The notes under the pieces were generated by a model, which saw only the letters and a program-made list of their open reading frames with translations, was not told the DNA's origin and searched no databases. Shown here one piece after another: positions 42,615-50,346 of a DNA stretch of 64,000 bases. Made by a program: the position numbers and the translations under genes. Every line of letters starts with the position of its first letter. Position 1 is the first letter of the stretch. Source of the stretch: an uncultured Prevotella sp. (lineage in GTDB: Bacteria; Bacteroidota; Bacteroidia; Bacteroidales; Bacteroidaceae); NCBI GenBank assembly GCA_944319795.1, contig CALUFA010000005.1:27925-91924 (forward strand), given 5' to 3'.

Positions 42615-45194
42615 TTACTTGTTGAGCTTCTCTACGTCGTAGCCCATCTTTTCCATTTCGAGCGACGCCCAGATGAACGGGCCTACGCCCTTGCCGTCGT
42701 TGTCGCGGATTGGTTCACTGATGTAGTATTCAAACGAACCGTCGCGGCGGCGGCTCTTGGGATTGTCGGGGCCGAGACCCGACACCTCGCAGCAGCGGGT
42801 GAGCGAGAGGGTCTTGTCGGCATTGACCTTTACGAACTCCTTGAGTATGCCCTTGTAAGCCTTGAGTCCGGCCTCCTTGAGCGTGTTGTCGAAGTAGCCG
42901 AGGCGCGAACCTTTCAGCAGCACGTAGGCGAACATCGACGAAGCCGTAGCCTCGAGATAGTTGCGCGGGTCGTCAACGTCCATCACGTCGTACCATACGC
43001 CGGTCTTCTCGTCCTGGTATTTTACTGTGGCTTTCATCACGTCGTTGAGCATTTCGATCAGTTTGCCGCGGTTCTCGTAGTCCTGGGGCAGCGCGTCGAG
43101 CACTTCGAGTATGGCCATTGCGTACCAGCCTTGGGCTCGTGCCCATGTGTGCTGCGAGAGACCTGTCTCGGGGTTGGCCCAGAACATCTTGCGCGTTTCG
43201 TCCCAAGCGTGCTTCCACAAGCCGGTCTTCTCGTCGTAAGTGCGGTTGAACGTCTTTGAAATCTGCTCGAAGGCGTCGTCGTAATACTTCTTAGCCTTCT
43301 TCTCGCCCTTGAGTATCGGTGCGCCCATAGTGTAGAAGGGGTGGCCCATGTAAACGCCGTCGAGCCATACCTGGTGGGCGTAGATTGCCTTGTGCCACCA
43401 CACTCCGTCCTTCGTGCGCGGCTGCTTTTCGAGCTGCTTGAAGATTGTCTTGAGCGCTTTCTCGAGTTTCTTCTCGGGGAACAGCTGGTACATGCGCAGT
43501 ATGTAGCGGCCCGGGCGGGTGTTGTCGAGGTTGAAGTCTTCGTACTTATAGCCCGTGATGTTGCCCTTCTCGTCGATCATCTTCGCCGGATATTGCTTCA
43601 GGTAGTTGATGATGCTTTCGTCCTTGTAGGCGAGATAAGTGTCGAGCATTGCCTCCTGCTCTATGCCTACGACGTAGCCCCATTTGGGCTTCGTGGCAAA
43701 GTCGAGCATGCAGGGGTCGGGTATGCGCTGCATCTCTGAGTGGGTGAGCCATTCGCTGTAATTCTTATAAGGATACTGGTTGAGCACGAGCGAACCGTTG
43801 ATGAACAGGTTGTCGTAGTTCATGTCCTTCGTCTGGCCGGTGATGTAGAGCGGTTTTCCGTAAACGCCGTCGAACTTGCAGTTCTTCACGTTGATGTTGT
43901 AAACGTTGGTGCGGTCGTCGAATGCCACTACCATTACGCCGTACTTGCTCTTCTGGCAGGTAACGTTCTCCATGTAGACGTTGCGCACGATGGGATAGAA
44001 TCCGCGCCGGCCTACTTCCTTCGGGTCGTAGTCGAGGTTTATCTTCAGCACTGCTTCGGCGCACTGGCCGACCTCGACGTTGCGCATGTAAATGTCTTCG
44101 ATGACTCCGCCGCGGCACGAGTTGGTCTTTATGCGCAGTATGCGGTCGAGGTTGGGGCTGTCCATCTTGCAGTTCTCCACGAACACGTTGTTGCATCCGC
44201 CCGAGATTTCAGAGCCGATGACTACGCCGCCGTGGCCGTCCTTCATCACGCAGTTGCGCACGATGATGTTCTTGCTCGGTATGCCGGTGTAGCGTCCCTT
44301 GCCGCCCTCGCGTCCGTCCTCGTTGCGTCCGCTCTTGATGGCGATGCAGTCGTCGCCGGTGTCAAACACGCAGCCTTCTATCAGCACGTTCTCGCACGAC
44401 TCGGGGTCGCAGCCGTCGCCGTTAGGGCCGTCGTTGTGCACGGTGACGTTTCTTACGGTTATGTTCTTGCTGAGCGACGGGTGCATAACCCAGAACGGCG
44501 AGCGCACCATAGTTACGCCCTCAATCAGTATGCCGTCGCAATGGTTGAAGTTTACCATCTGCGGGCGCAAGCCTTTCTTCGGGCCGAACACGCGCTTTTC
44601 GAGTGGCACGCCTTCCTCGGCCATCTTCAGCAGGTCGGCGCGGCCGCCGGGGTTCTGCTGCTTCTCCTCAACCACGATGTCGCGGCTCTTCGGCGTCTTG
44701 CCGCTCATCAGCCACCACGTCTCGTCAGAGCCGTTGCCGTCGATTGTGCCCTCGCCGGTTATGGCTATGTCGGTCTCCTTGTAGGCGTAAATCAACGGGG
44801 AGTAGTTGATGCAGTCGAGTCCCTCCCAGCGGGTCTCTACGAGGGGATAAAGGTCGCGGTCGAAGTGGAAGAACAGCGTAGCGCCCTTTTCTATCACGAG
44901 GTTTACGTGGCTTCTCATCCTCAGCGCGCCGGTTTTCCATATTCCCTCAGGAATGACCACGCGGCCGCCTCCGGCCTTCGAGCATGCCTCGATGGCCTTG
45001 TTGATGGCCTTTTGGTTTTGCGCCGGCGCAGCGTCGAGCGACGCCCCGTACTTCTTTATGTCGAAAGTACGGTCGGCAAACTCAGGCATCCTGATGCTTT
45101 TTTCGATTTGTTTGTACTTCGCGTCGTCCCACGCCGACGCGCATACCGCCAACGGGAACAACAGGCAGAGCAATAATGTCTGTAATTGTTTCAT
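42615..45194 (-). CDS. GH28 polygalacturonase - GH105 unsaturated uronyl hydrolase fusion
   Basis: An 859-residue exported two-enzyme protein. After a signal peptide (MKQLQTLLLCLLFPLAVCASA), residues about 44-475 are a GH28 beta-helix with NGDGCD, TGDDC, DGHGG and RILRIKTN, the four catalytic and binding motifs. Residues about 490-859 are GH105 (HQVWLDGVYMGHP; KHAWDE; HTWARAQGWYAMAILEVL), which removes a 4,5-unsaturated uronic acid from oligosaccharides made by lyases. Fusing both in one chain would couple backbone hydrolysis with end trimming of pectin. There is no lipobox, so it is probably periplasmic or secreted. It is followed by a PL1 lyase. Confidence 0.9.
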   Translation of the reverse strand: MKQLQTLLLCLLFPLAVCASAWDDAKYKQIEKSIRMPEFADRTFDIKKYGASLDAAPAQNQKAINKAIEACSKAGGGRVVIPEGIWKTGALRMRSHVNLVIEKGATLFFHFDRDLYPLVETRWEGLDCINYSPLIYAYKETDIAITGEGTIDGNGSDETWWLMSGKTPKSRDIVVEEKQQNPGGRADLLKMAEEGVPLEKRVFGPKKGLRPQMVNFNHCDGILIEGVTMVRSPFWVMHPSLSKNITVRNVTVHNDGPNGDGCDPESCENVLIEGCVFDTGDDCIAIKSGRNEDGREGGKGRYTGIPSKNIIVRNCVMKDGHGGVVIGSEISGGCNNVFVENCKMDSPNLDRILRIKTNSCRGGVIEDIYMRNVEVGQCAEAVLKINLDYDPKEVGRRGFYPIVRNVYMENVTCQKSKYGVMVVAFDDRTNVYNINVKNCKFDGVYGKPLYITGQTKDMNYDNLFINGSLVLNQYPYKNYSEWLTHSEMQRIPDPCMLDFATKPKWGYVVGIEQEAMLDTYLAYKDESIINYLKQYPAKMIDEKGNITGYKYEDFNLDNTRPGRYILRMYQLFPEKKLEKALKTIFKQLEKQPRTKDGVWWHKAIYAHQVWLDGVYMGHPFYTMGAPILKGEKKAKKYYDDAFEQISKTFNRTYDEKTGLWKHAWDETRKMFWANPETGLSQHTWARAQGWYAMAILEVLDALPQDYENRGKLIEMLNDVMKATVKYQDEKTGVWYDVMDVDDPRNYLEATASSMFAYVLLKGSRLGYFDNTLKEAGLKAYKGILKEFVKVNADKTLSLTRCCEVSGLGPDNPKSRRRDGSFEYYISEPIRDNDGKGVGPFIWASLEMEKMGYDVEKLNK

Positions 45195-45257
45195 AAGTTT
45201 TTAGTAATTGTATTTGTTTAGAAATTCAAATAAAGTTTTCAAGTCGATATTCTTGCG

Positions 45258-45284
45258 CAAATATACATATTAAAATCCGAACAA
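45258..45284 (-). promoter_or_regulatory. Putative promoter of the GH28-GH105 gene
   Basis: A TATATTTG -7 box on the minus strand (45258-45265). The -33 box is weak (TTG near 45282). The leader is about 60 nt. Confidence 0.45.
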
Positions 45285-45449
45285 GAAAATTTAGCCTGAT
45301 TATTTATAATGTTTTTGTAATTTAGCCCCAAATTCTACGACGCATAAGCACTGCCGGAACGGCGATTACAACCGCAAGGGCGGCAAAACGGGGCCGTTTG
45401 CCGAGGCGTTACGGCCGCCAGCGTAACATCTTGACATCCAGCATGTTGC

Positions 45450-45530
45450 AAAAGGCCGTCTTTTACCCTGCAAAAGACGGCCTTTCGGGATGCAATAGGC
45501 AACCTTTTACAAAGCGAAAGGCAGCCAATC
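45450..45530. repeat. 22-bp palindrome array 5 (4 units)
   Basis: Units start at 45450, 45472, 45494 and 45516, exactly 22 bp apart; the last two are degenerate (AATAGG, GAAAGG). It lies between divergent genes. Confidence 0.85.
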
Positions 45531-45674
45531 AGGCCGCGCCTGATTTTCCCAACGGCGGTTATATCCATAAGAAAGACGGCTGGCAGGCAAAAACACGCGC
45601 AATCGTAACATTTTTAAACCTTTTTATCCTTATAGTTGTCTAAATGTTAAATATTTGATTTTTCTCATTAAAAA

Positions 45675-45706
45675 TTTGCATTTTACGTAGTAAATCCATA
45701 TATTTG
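45675..45706 (+). promoter_or_regulatory. Promoter of a small-RNA candidate
   Basis: TTTG (45675-45678) and TATATTTG (45699-45706), 20 bp apart. Confidence 0.65.
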
Positions 45707-45712
45707 CCACAT

Positions 45713-45784
45713 CTTATTTATGATTTCGAGCTTTTAACGAAATCGCCAGAGGTTGGCAGCATCCTGCGCCAACCTCTTTTTATT
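45713..45784 (+). ncRNA. Small RNA candidate, about 70 nt
   Basis: Between a consensus promoter and a strong terminator. Hairpin 1 pairs GATTTCG (45722-45728) with CGAAATC (45738-45744). The terminator pairs AGAGGTTGGC (45748-45757) with GCCAACCTCT (45768-45777) and continues in a U-run (TTTTTATT). There is no open frame of note. A separate promoter (45794-45825) serves the lipoprotein gene just downstream, so this looks like an independent short transcript, although an attenuated leader of that gene is possible. Confidence 0.6.
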
Positions 45785-45793
45785 GCGCCTAAG

Positions 45794-45825
45794 TTTGGAG
45801 TTTTCGAGCAAAATGCGTATATTTG
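45794..45825 (+). promoter_or_regulatory. Promoter of the lipoprotein gene
   Basis: TTTG (45794-45797) and TATATTTG (45818-45825), 20 bp apart. The start codon is at 45851. Confidence 0.65.
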
Positions 45826-45850
45826 CGACGATCAACATACACCTTTGCCC

Positions 45851-46414
45851 ATGAAAAGACTGCTTACATACGCACTGTCGCTGCTCGCCGCGTGCATGGT
45901 TTGCTCGTGCGAGAAAGCCGACTTCGGCGACGGCGACGACAAGAAAAAAGAAACTCAGACGGAAACGCCAGGCGACGACGGCGACGGCGACGAAAGCGTG
46001 GAATGGCTAGAAGACGACATAGAGCACATAGGATACGACGACGAGAACTTCGACACGGGCGACACGGTAAGCGTGACGGTGTTCAGGAACAACGTAATCA
46101 AGACACAGGTATGGGTGGTAGGCTACATCGTGGGAGCGGCTACCGGGGCCGGAAACAATTGCCGGTACGAGTTCGGCCCGACGTTCAGCTACGACACGGC
46201 CATACTGCTGGCCGACGACCCCGAGGCCGACGACGTAGGCCAGGTGGTAGCCGTCAGCCTGACCAACAGCTCGGAGGAAGTGCGCGGGAAACTGAACCTG
46301 CGCGACAATCCCGACAACAAAGGCAAACGCATGGCCGTATTCGGCATACAGAAAGACTATTTGGACATCGTAGGAATAAAGAGCATCGACGCCTACAAAT
46401 TTCCCTTGGAATAA
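45851..46414 (+). CDS. Lipoprotein of unknown function (DUF6359-like)
   Basis: 187 residues from the ATG at 45851. The N-terminus MKRLLTYALSLLAACMVCSCEK is a lipoprotein signal with the cysteine at the lipobox; the longer frame to 45704 reads through the promoter and is rejected. An acidic linker (DDKKKETQTETPGDDGDGDES) follows, then a small beta-rich domain (VWVVGYIVGAATGAGNNCRYEFG...AILLADDPEADD) that resembles OB-like DUF6359 modules as I recall them. It is likely anchored to the outer membrane. A minus-strand cobalamin riboswitch points toward its 3' end. Confidence 0.75.
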   Translation: MKRLLTYALSLLAACMVCSCEKADFGDGDDKKKETQTETPGDDGDGDESVEWLEDDIEHIGYDDENFDTGDTVSVTVFRNNVIKTQVWVVGYIVGAATGAGNNCRYEFGPTFSYDTAILLADDPEADDVGQVVAVSLTNSSEEVRGKLNLRDNPDNKGKRMAVFGIQKDYLDIVGIKSIDAYKFPLE

Positions 46415-46418
46415 CAAG

Positions 46419-46450
46419 AACGGCGGCGCCTCACGGCGCCGCCGGTTCAA
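46419..46450. terminator. Bidirectional terminator between lipoprotein and riboswitch transcript
   Basis: A 10-bp all-GC stem (CGGCGGCGCC with GGCGCCGCCG) and a TCAC loop. On the minus strand it is followed by TTCTTGTTATT, so it could also end the riboswitch RNA. Confidence 0.7.
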
Positions 46451-46648
46451 AACAGTAACTTATATAACAACACACATGTGGTCGAAACAGGCATGACGGC
46501 GGCACTCACCGGCCGCCGCCACGGCTGACGGACGAAGCCGGCGGCACTAAAGCCACGGCAGACACAACGGGAGACGACCCCCGACGGATTGATTACTAAA
46601 ACCTAATTGCGCCCTCGCCCCTTACATCGAGAGGCTGCGGCATGTACC

Positions 46649-46862
46649 ATAAGGCAGGTCTTCTGACTTCGTTCCACCTCCAAGCGCCTTCCCACCGTAA
46701 CACGGCAGTGGCCGTACCGCTTGGAAAACATAAAGGAACTCACAGCTGCGAGACAGTCGGGGATTCGCACCCCGTTCCCTTTTTAATCGCGTTTATTCGA
46801 ACCTTAATCTCTCCATTGTCTGAACGCAGGCGGCGCAAAACACATGAAACAGGCACCTAAGC
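46649..46862 (-). ncRNA. Cobalamin riboswitch without a downstream gene
   Basis: Read on the minus strand it shows, in order, AGGTGCCTG, AAAAGGGAACGGGGTG, CGAATCCCCGACTGTC, GCCACTGCCG, GGTGGGAAGGCG and the B12 box AGTCAGAAGACCTGCC (46652-46667 on plus). These are the conserved blocks of the cobalamin riboswitch in the right order. A minus-strand promoter lies 40-70 nt upstream. Downstream on the minus strand there are only about 200 nt and a GC-rich hairpin, then the opposite-strand lipoprotein gene. No btuB or cobalamin gene follows. Confidence 0.88.
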
Positions 46863-46901
46863 CCACCCCATGCGGCCAACGCCGGCATGCATTACCGACG
46901 G

Positions 46902-46932
46902 CAAAGATAGGTATTATTTGTTAAAGTGCAAA
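46902..46932 (-). promoter_or_regulatory. Promoter of the riboswitch transcript
   Basis: On the minus strand TTTG (46929-46932) and TATCTTTG (46902-46909) are 19 bp apart, a full Bacteroidota consensus. Confidence 0.7.
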
Positions 46933-46960
46933 AAGGCGGCAAACATTTTTGCCGAATATT

Positions 46961-46992
46961 TTTGCGTAAGTGGACAAATCTTTTTACTTTTG
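46961..46992 (+). promoter_or_regulatory. Promoter of the sigma factor gene
   Basis: TTTG (46961-46964) and TACTTTTG (46985-46992), 20 bp apart. It is nearly back to back with the riboswitch promoter. The leader is about 125 nt. Confidence 0.65.
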
Positions 46993-47125
46993 CAAGCATC
47001 ATTGGAAGAAATGCAAAGACAACATAAAGTAAGCATAGGAATAATTATAAACCAATTTTCAACCAAACATCCATACCGCCTATCGAAACATCATTACTTT
47101 AAAATAAAAAAAGGTAAAAGTAATA

Positions 47126-47722
47126 ATGGAAAAATTGAACATGTTGACCGATGAGGAACTGGCCTTATCGTACGTCAATGGGGACAACAAGGCTTTCGAC
47201 GAGCTGCTGGCGCGCACGCAAGACAAGTTGTTCTCATATATTTATTTTGTCGTAAGGGACGAAGACAAGGCCAACGACTTGTTTCAGGAAACGTTCGTCA
47301 AGGTCATAACCAAGCTGCACCAAGGGCGCTACGTTGACAGCGGAAAGTTCAGCGCGTGGATAATACGCATCGCACACAACGTGATAATGGACTGGTACAG
47401 GGACCAGCGCGCACGCAACCTTGTAGAGCCGACCGAGGAGAACGACCTCTCGAATCTCAGCATAAACAACGTTTTAGACACGAACGTAGAAAACCGTTTC
47501 GTCAACGAGCAAGTGTTGACCGACGTGAAAAAGATGATGAACCTACTGCCGCCCACGCAACGCGAGGTGGTGTTCATGAGGTTCTACCAAGACCTGTCGT
47601 TCAAGGAAATAGCCGAACTTACAGGCGTAAGCATCAACACTTCGCTTGGAAGGATGAGGTATGCCATCATCAACCTGCGCCGGATGACGAAAAAACACAA
47701 CATTGCCTTGCAATTAGACTGA
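47126..47722 (+). CDS. ECF-type RNA polymerase sigma factor
   Basis: A 198-residue sigma-70 family protein. Region 2 is clear (LFSYIYFVVRDEDKANDLFQETFVKVITKLHQG; FSAWIIRIAHNVIMDWYRDQR). Region 4 follows near 140-190 (LPPTQREVVFMRFYQDLSFKEIAELTGVSINTSLGRMRYA). No adjacent anti-sigma (FecR-like) gene is present, so it is not the usual FecI/FecR pair that drives SusCD genes. It belongs to a type common in Bacteroidota whose regulon is not evident here. Confidence 0.9.
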   Translation: MEKLNMLTDEELALSYVNGDNKAFDELLARTQDKLFSYIYFVVRDEDKANDLFQETFVKVITKLHQGRYVDSGKFSAWIIRIAHNVIMDWYRDQRARNLVEPTEENDLSNLSINNVLDTNVENRFVNEQVLTDVKKMMNLLPPTQREVVFMRFYQDLSFKEIAELTGVSINTSLGRMRYAIINLRRMTKKHNIALQLD

Positions 47723-47728
47723 AGGCAT

Positions 47729-47838
47729 AAAAAAATTAAGAATTAAGAGTTAAGAGTTAAGAAAATATGCCTTGTTCGGCTTCCCAACCGCCAAAAGCAT
47801 GTTTTCTTAATTCTTAACTCTTAATTCTTAACTCTTAA
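47729..47838. repeat. Word-repeat inverted repeat (AAGAATTAAGAGTTAAG)
   Basis: AAGAATTAAGAGTTAAGAG and AAGAAAATATGC face GCATGTTTTCTTAATTC and CTTAACTCTTAATTC. It has the same inner arm as 35679-35768 and lies between convergent genes. Confidence 0.85.
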
Positions 47839-48489
47839 TCAAAGCTCCTTCAGCTGTTTGATAACATCCTCGGGAGTGGCTGACTTGAAGATATAGCTGC
47901 CGCTTACCAGTACGTCCACGCCGGCTTCGACGAGCCGTGGGGCGGTATCGGCCTGAACGCCGCCGTCGACTTCAATCAAGGCTTTAGACCCCGACGCGCT
48001 TATCATCTTGCGAAGCCGCTTAACCTTGGCTATCGTATTCTCAATGAAAGCCTGTCCGCCGAACCCCGGATTGACGCTCATAAGCAGCACCATGTCTACG
48101 TCGGCTATCACATCCTCGAGCATGCACACCGGCGTCGACGGGTTGAGCGTAACCCCGGCCTTCATCCCGGCGTCGTGAATCTCGTGGATAGTACGGTTCA
48201 GATGGGTTGAAGCCTCATAATGCACGTTCATCATCATCGCCCCGATTTTCGCAGTCCGGGCGATGTAACGCTCAGGGGACGTTATCATGAAATGCACGTC
48301 AAGCGGCTTTACGCACCGCTTCGCCACAGCCTCGAGCACGGGGAAGCCAAACGAAATGTTAGGCACGAATACGCCGTCCATCACGTCCAAGTGGAGCCAG
48401 TCGGCCCCGCTGCGGTTAATCATGTCGATGTCTTTCTGCAGATTAAGGAAGTCAGCCGCCAACAATGAAGGGGAAACCAATGTAGCCAT
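47839..48489 (-). CDS. rpe: Ribulose-phosphate 3-epimerase
   Basis: A 216-residue TIM-barrel enzyme of the pentose phosphate pathway. Seen are SPSLLAADFLNLQKDI, the metal-binding HLDVMDGVFVPNISFG (about 33-48), DVHFMI, the catalytic region VLLMSVNPGFGGQAFIE and EVDGGVQADT. Length and start are normal. It stands alone, convergent with the sigma factor gene. Confidence 0.96.
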   Translation of the reverse strand: MATLVSPSLLAADFLNLQKDIDMINRSGADWLHLDVMDGVFVPNISFGFPVLEAVAKRCVKPLDVHFMITSPERYIARTAKIGAMMMNVHYEASTHLNRTIHEIHDAGMKAGVTLNPSTPVCMLEDVIADVDMVLLMSVNPGFGGQAFIENTIAKVKRLRKMISASGSKALIEVDGGVQADTAPRLVEAGVDVLVSGSYIFKSATPEDVIKQLKEL

Positions 48490-48922
48490 ACCAACAATAC
48501 TGTTTTAGTTTAAGCAATAGGCTTCGTTGTGCCCGTTCATTTTTATAACACGGTAGGTGTAAGCAATCTGCCTGATTATGTTCAACGTCTTTATCGACGG
48601 TTTCTTCTCTTCTTGTGTAAAATACTTCATAGGCGTGTCCTCTTTAACTGGATTCTTTTACTTAAGTAACGTCCGCATGCCGGTTTTATTACACAACGTG
48701 CTATATTTTTTATCTATGCGCACTGCATTCAGGCGCCGCCTGCCCCGCCCGGCGGCCAAGGGCGGGGCCTGATACCTTGTTTTTAGTACGCCGAGGCCAA
48801 CGCGGCGCGCGAAAAATACCTATTTATTATGATTGCCTGTTTAAAGGAAATTTTGTTACTTTGCAATCACAAAGACAAATCAACCGGATTCCGCAAGGAC
48901 GGACTACAAACGTAAGCGAACA
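48490..48922. other. Intergenic region between rpe and the RIC-LuxR gene
   Basis: No convincing gene. It contains a GC-rich hairpin (GCCCCGCCC at 48742-48750 with GGGCGGGGC at 48760-48768, then TTGTTTTTA), which looks like a plus-strand terminator without an obvious gene in front. A TACTTTGC box near 48854 may drive the next gene. Confidence 0.45.
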
Positions 48923-49879
48923 ATGAAGAACAACAAGATGTACGAGGCCGACGACAAGATGATTTCGCTTATCGCCGACAATTACAACATTCTGCAAAGC
49001 CTGGGGCGGTTCGGAATCAACCTCGGCTTCGGCGACAAGACCGTGCGCGAAGTGTGCGAAGACCAAGGCGTGGACACATATACGTTCCTGGCCGTCGTAA
49101 ACTTCTCGATCAACGGCTACCGCGACTTCGACGACGGGGGACGCTTCTCCATACCCACGCTGCTGCATTACCTTAAGGCGTCGCACGAATATTACCTCAA
49201 CTTCCAGCTGCCAACCATACGGAAGGAGCTCGAGTCCGCCCTCGACGAGAACGACAACCTGGCGCGGCTGATAATGAAGCTGTATGACGAATACGCCCAC
49301 GAGATAAGGAAACACATGCAGTACGAGGAGAAAACGGTTTTCCCATACGTAGACAACTTACTCGAAGGAAAGATAAGCGACGAATACGACATGGAGACAT
49401 TCTCGAAAAAGCACGGGCAGACGGACATTAAACTTAAGGAGCTTAAAAACATCATCATTAAATACCTGCCGAGCGACACGAAGCGCAACAACCAGCTGAC
49501 ATCGACGCTCTACAAGCTGTACAACAACGAGGAATGGCTCGAGAACCACTCGCTCGTCGAGGAAAGCATCTTCATACCGGCCATAAGAAAGCTCGAACAG
49601 AAATACAAGCAGAACGACGTGAGCGCCAAAATATCGAAGATGATAAGCCAAAACCATGACAACAGCGAAACCCTCAGCGACAGGGAGAAAGACGTAATAG
49701 TAAGCCTCGTACAAGGAATGACTAACAAGGAGATAGCCGACCACCTCTGCATATCGACCAACACGGTAATAACCCACCGCCGCAACATAGCGCGCAAGCT
49801 GCAGATACACAGTCCGGCAGGGCTGACAATCTACGCCATTGTAAACAACCTGGTCGACATTTCGTCGGTTAAATTATAA
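48923..49879 (+). CDS. RIC/hemerythrin di-iron domain fused to LuxR-type HTH
   Basis: 318 residues. Residues 14-60 match the ScdA/YtfE N-terminal module (ILQSLGRFGINLGFGDKTVREVCEDQGV). Residues about 80-225 form a four-helix hemerythrin-like domain. The six di-iron ligands of RIC proteins can be placed at H88, H131, E135, H164, H209 and E213, with nearly the spacing of E. coli YtfE. Residues 250-305 are a LuxR HTH (LSDREKDVIVSLVQGMTNKEIADHLCISTNTVITHRRNIARKL). It therefore looks like a transcription factor sensing oxygen, nitric oxide or iron-centre damage through a di-iron site. It stands alone, and its targets are unknown. Confidence 0.85.
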   Translation: MKNNKMYEADDKMISLIADNYNILQSLGRFGINLGFGDKTVREVCEDQGVDTYTFLAVVNFSINGYRDFDDGGRFSIPTLLHYLKASHEYYLNFQLPTIRKELESALDENDNLARLIMKLYDEYAHEIRKHMQYEEKTVFPYVDNLLEGKISDEYDMETFSKKHGQTDIKLKELKNIIIKYLPSDTKRNNQLTSTLYKLYNNEEWLENHSLVEESIFIPAIRKLEQKYKQNDVSAKISKMISQNHDNSETLSDREKDVIVSLVQGMTNKEIADHLCISTNTVITHRRNIARKLQIHSPAGLTIYAIVNNLVDISSVKL

Positions 49880-49980
49880 GAAACCGTCCTCCGGCTTTAC
49901 CCTATTAACACGAATATACGCACCTTGCAGAATTACATCATACATTCTTCAAGAATATACACAGTGATAGTAACAGTTTC

Positions 49981-50061
49981 GAATGACGTCCTTTCAGCTT
50001 GCAAAACATGGCTTTCCGCCGTCCAAAAGGCAACGTTTCGCATCGTAAAAGGATGCCTTTT
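49981..50061. repeat. 22-bp palindrome array 6 (4 units)
   Basis: Units start at 49981 (GAATGA), 50003 (AAAACA), 50025 (AAAAGG) and 50047 (AAAAGG), exactly 22 bp apart. It lies between convergent genes. Confidence 0.8.
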
Positions 50062-50216
50062 GCAACCCTTTCAGAAGCATGCGGAAACCGTAAGCAAAAG
50101 CAGTTGAAACGTTATAAACCGTAAGTGACGGACACGAGGATGTTATAACAATTCCGCAAACAGGCAATAACGAAGGCCTTACAGACCTGGTTCAGGGTCT
50201 AAACAAAGGACTGGAA

Positions 50217-50286
50217 ATCACCGTTAAGCCCCAATCGGCCATTAGAAAGTATGCGTTCCAATGACCGATTGGGGTTTAACGGTGAT
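50217..50286. repeat. Long 24-bp hairpin after the GH3 gene
   Basis: ATCACCGTTAAGCCCCAATC pairs with GATTGGGGTTTAACGGTGAT with one mismatch around a core of about 20 nt. There is no U-run. It may terminate convergent transcripts or be a small mobile hairpin. Confidence 0.6.
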
Positions 50287-50346
50287 GAAGTATTCAGCAA
50301 AATGCGGCCATTCATCAACTTGATTGGCCAAGCATCATGACCGATG

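Noticed and set aside
43740-45176. 478-residue plus-strand frame opposite the GH28-GH105 gene
   Set aside because: Shadow frame with Val/Ala/His-biased composition. The minus-strand protein has signal peptide, GH28 and GH105 motifs.
46007-46450. 147-residue minus-strand frame downstream of the cobalamin riboswitch
   Set aside because: It lies wholly opposite the lipoprotein gene, has no signal or known motif, and starts inside the terminator. It is a shadow, so the riboswitch remains without a gene.
46736-46790. tRNA-like segment (GGGGATTCGCACCCC)
   Set aside because: It is part of the cobalamin riboswitch core; no cloverleaf can be drawn around it.
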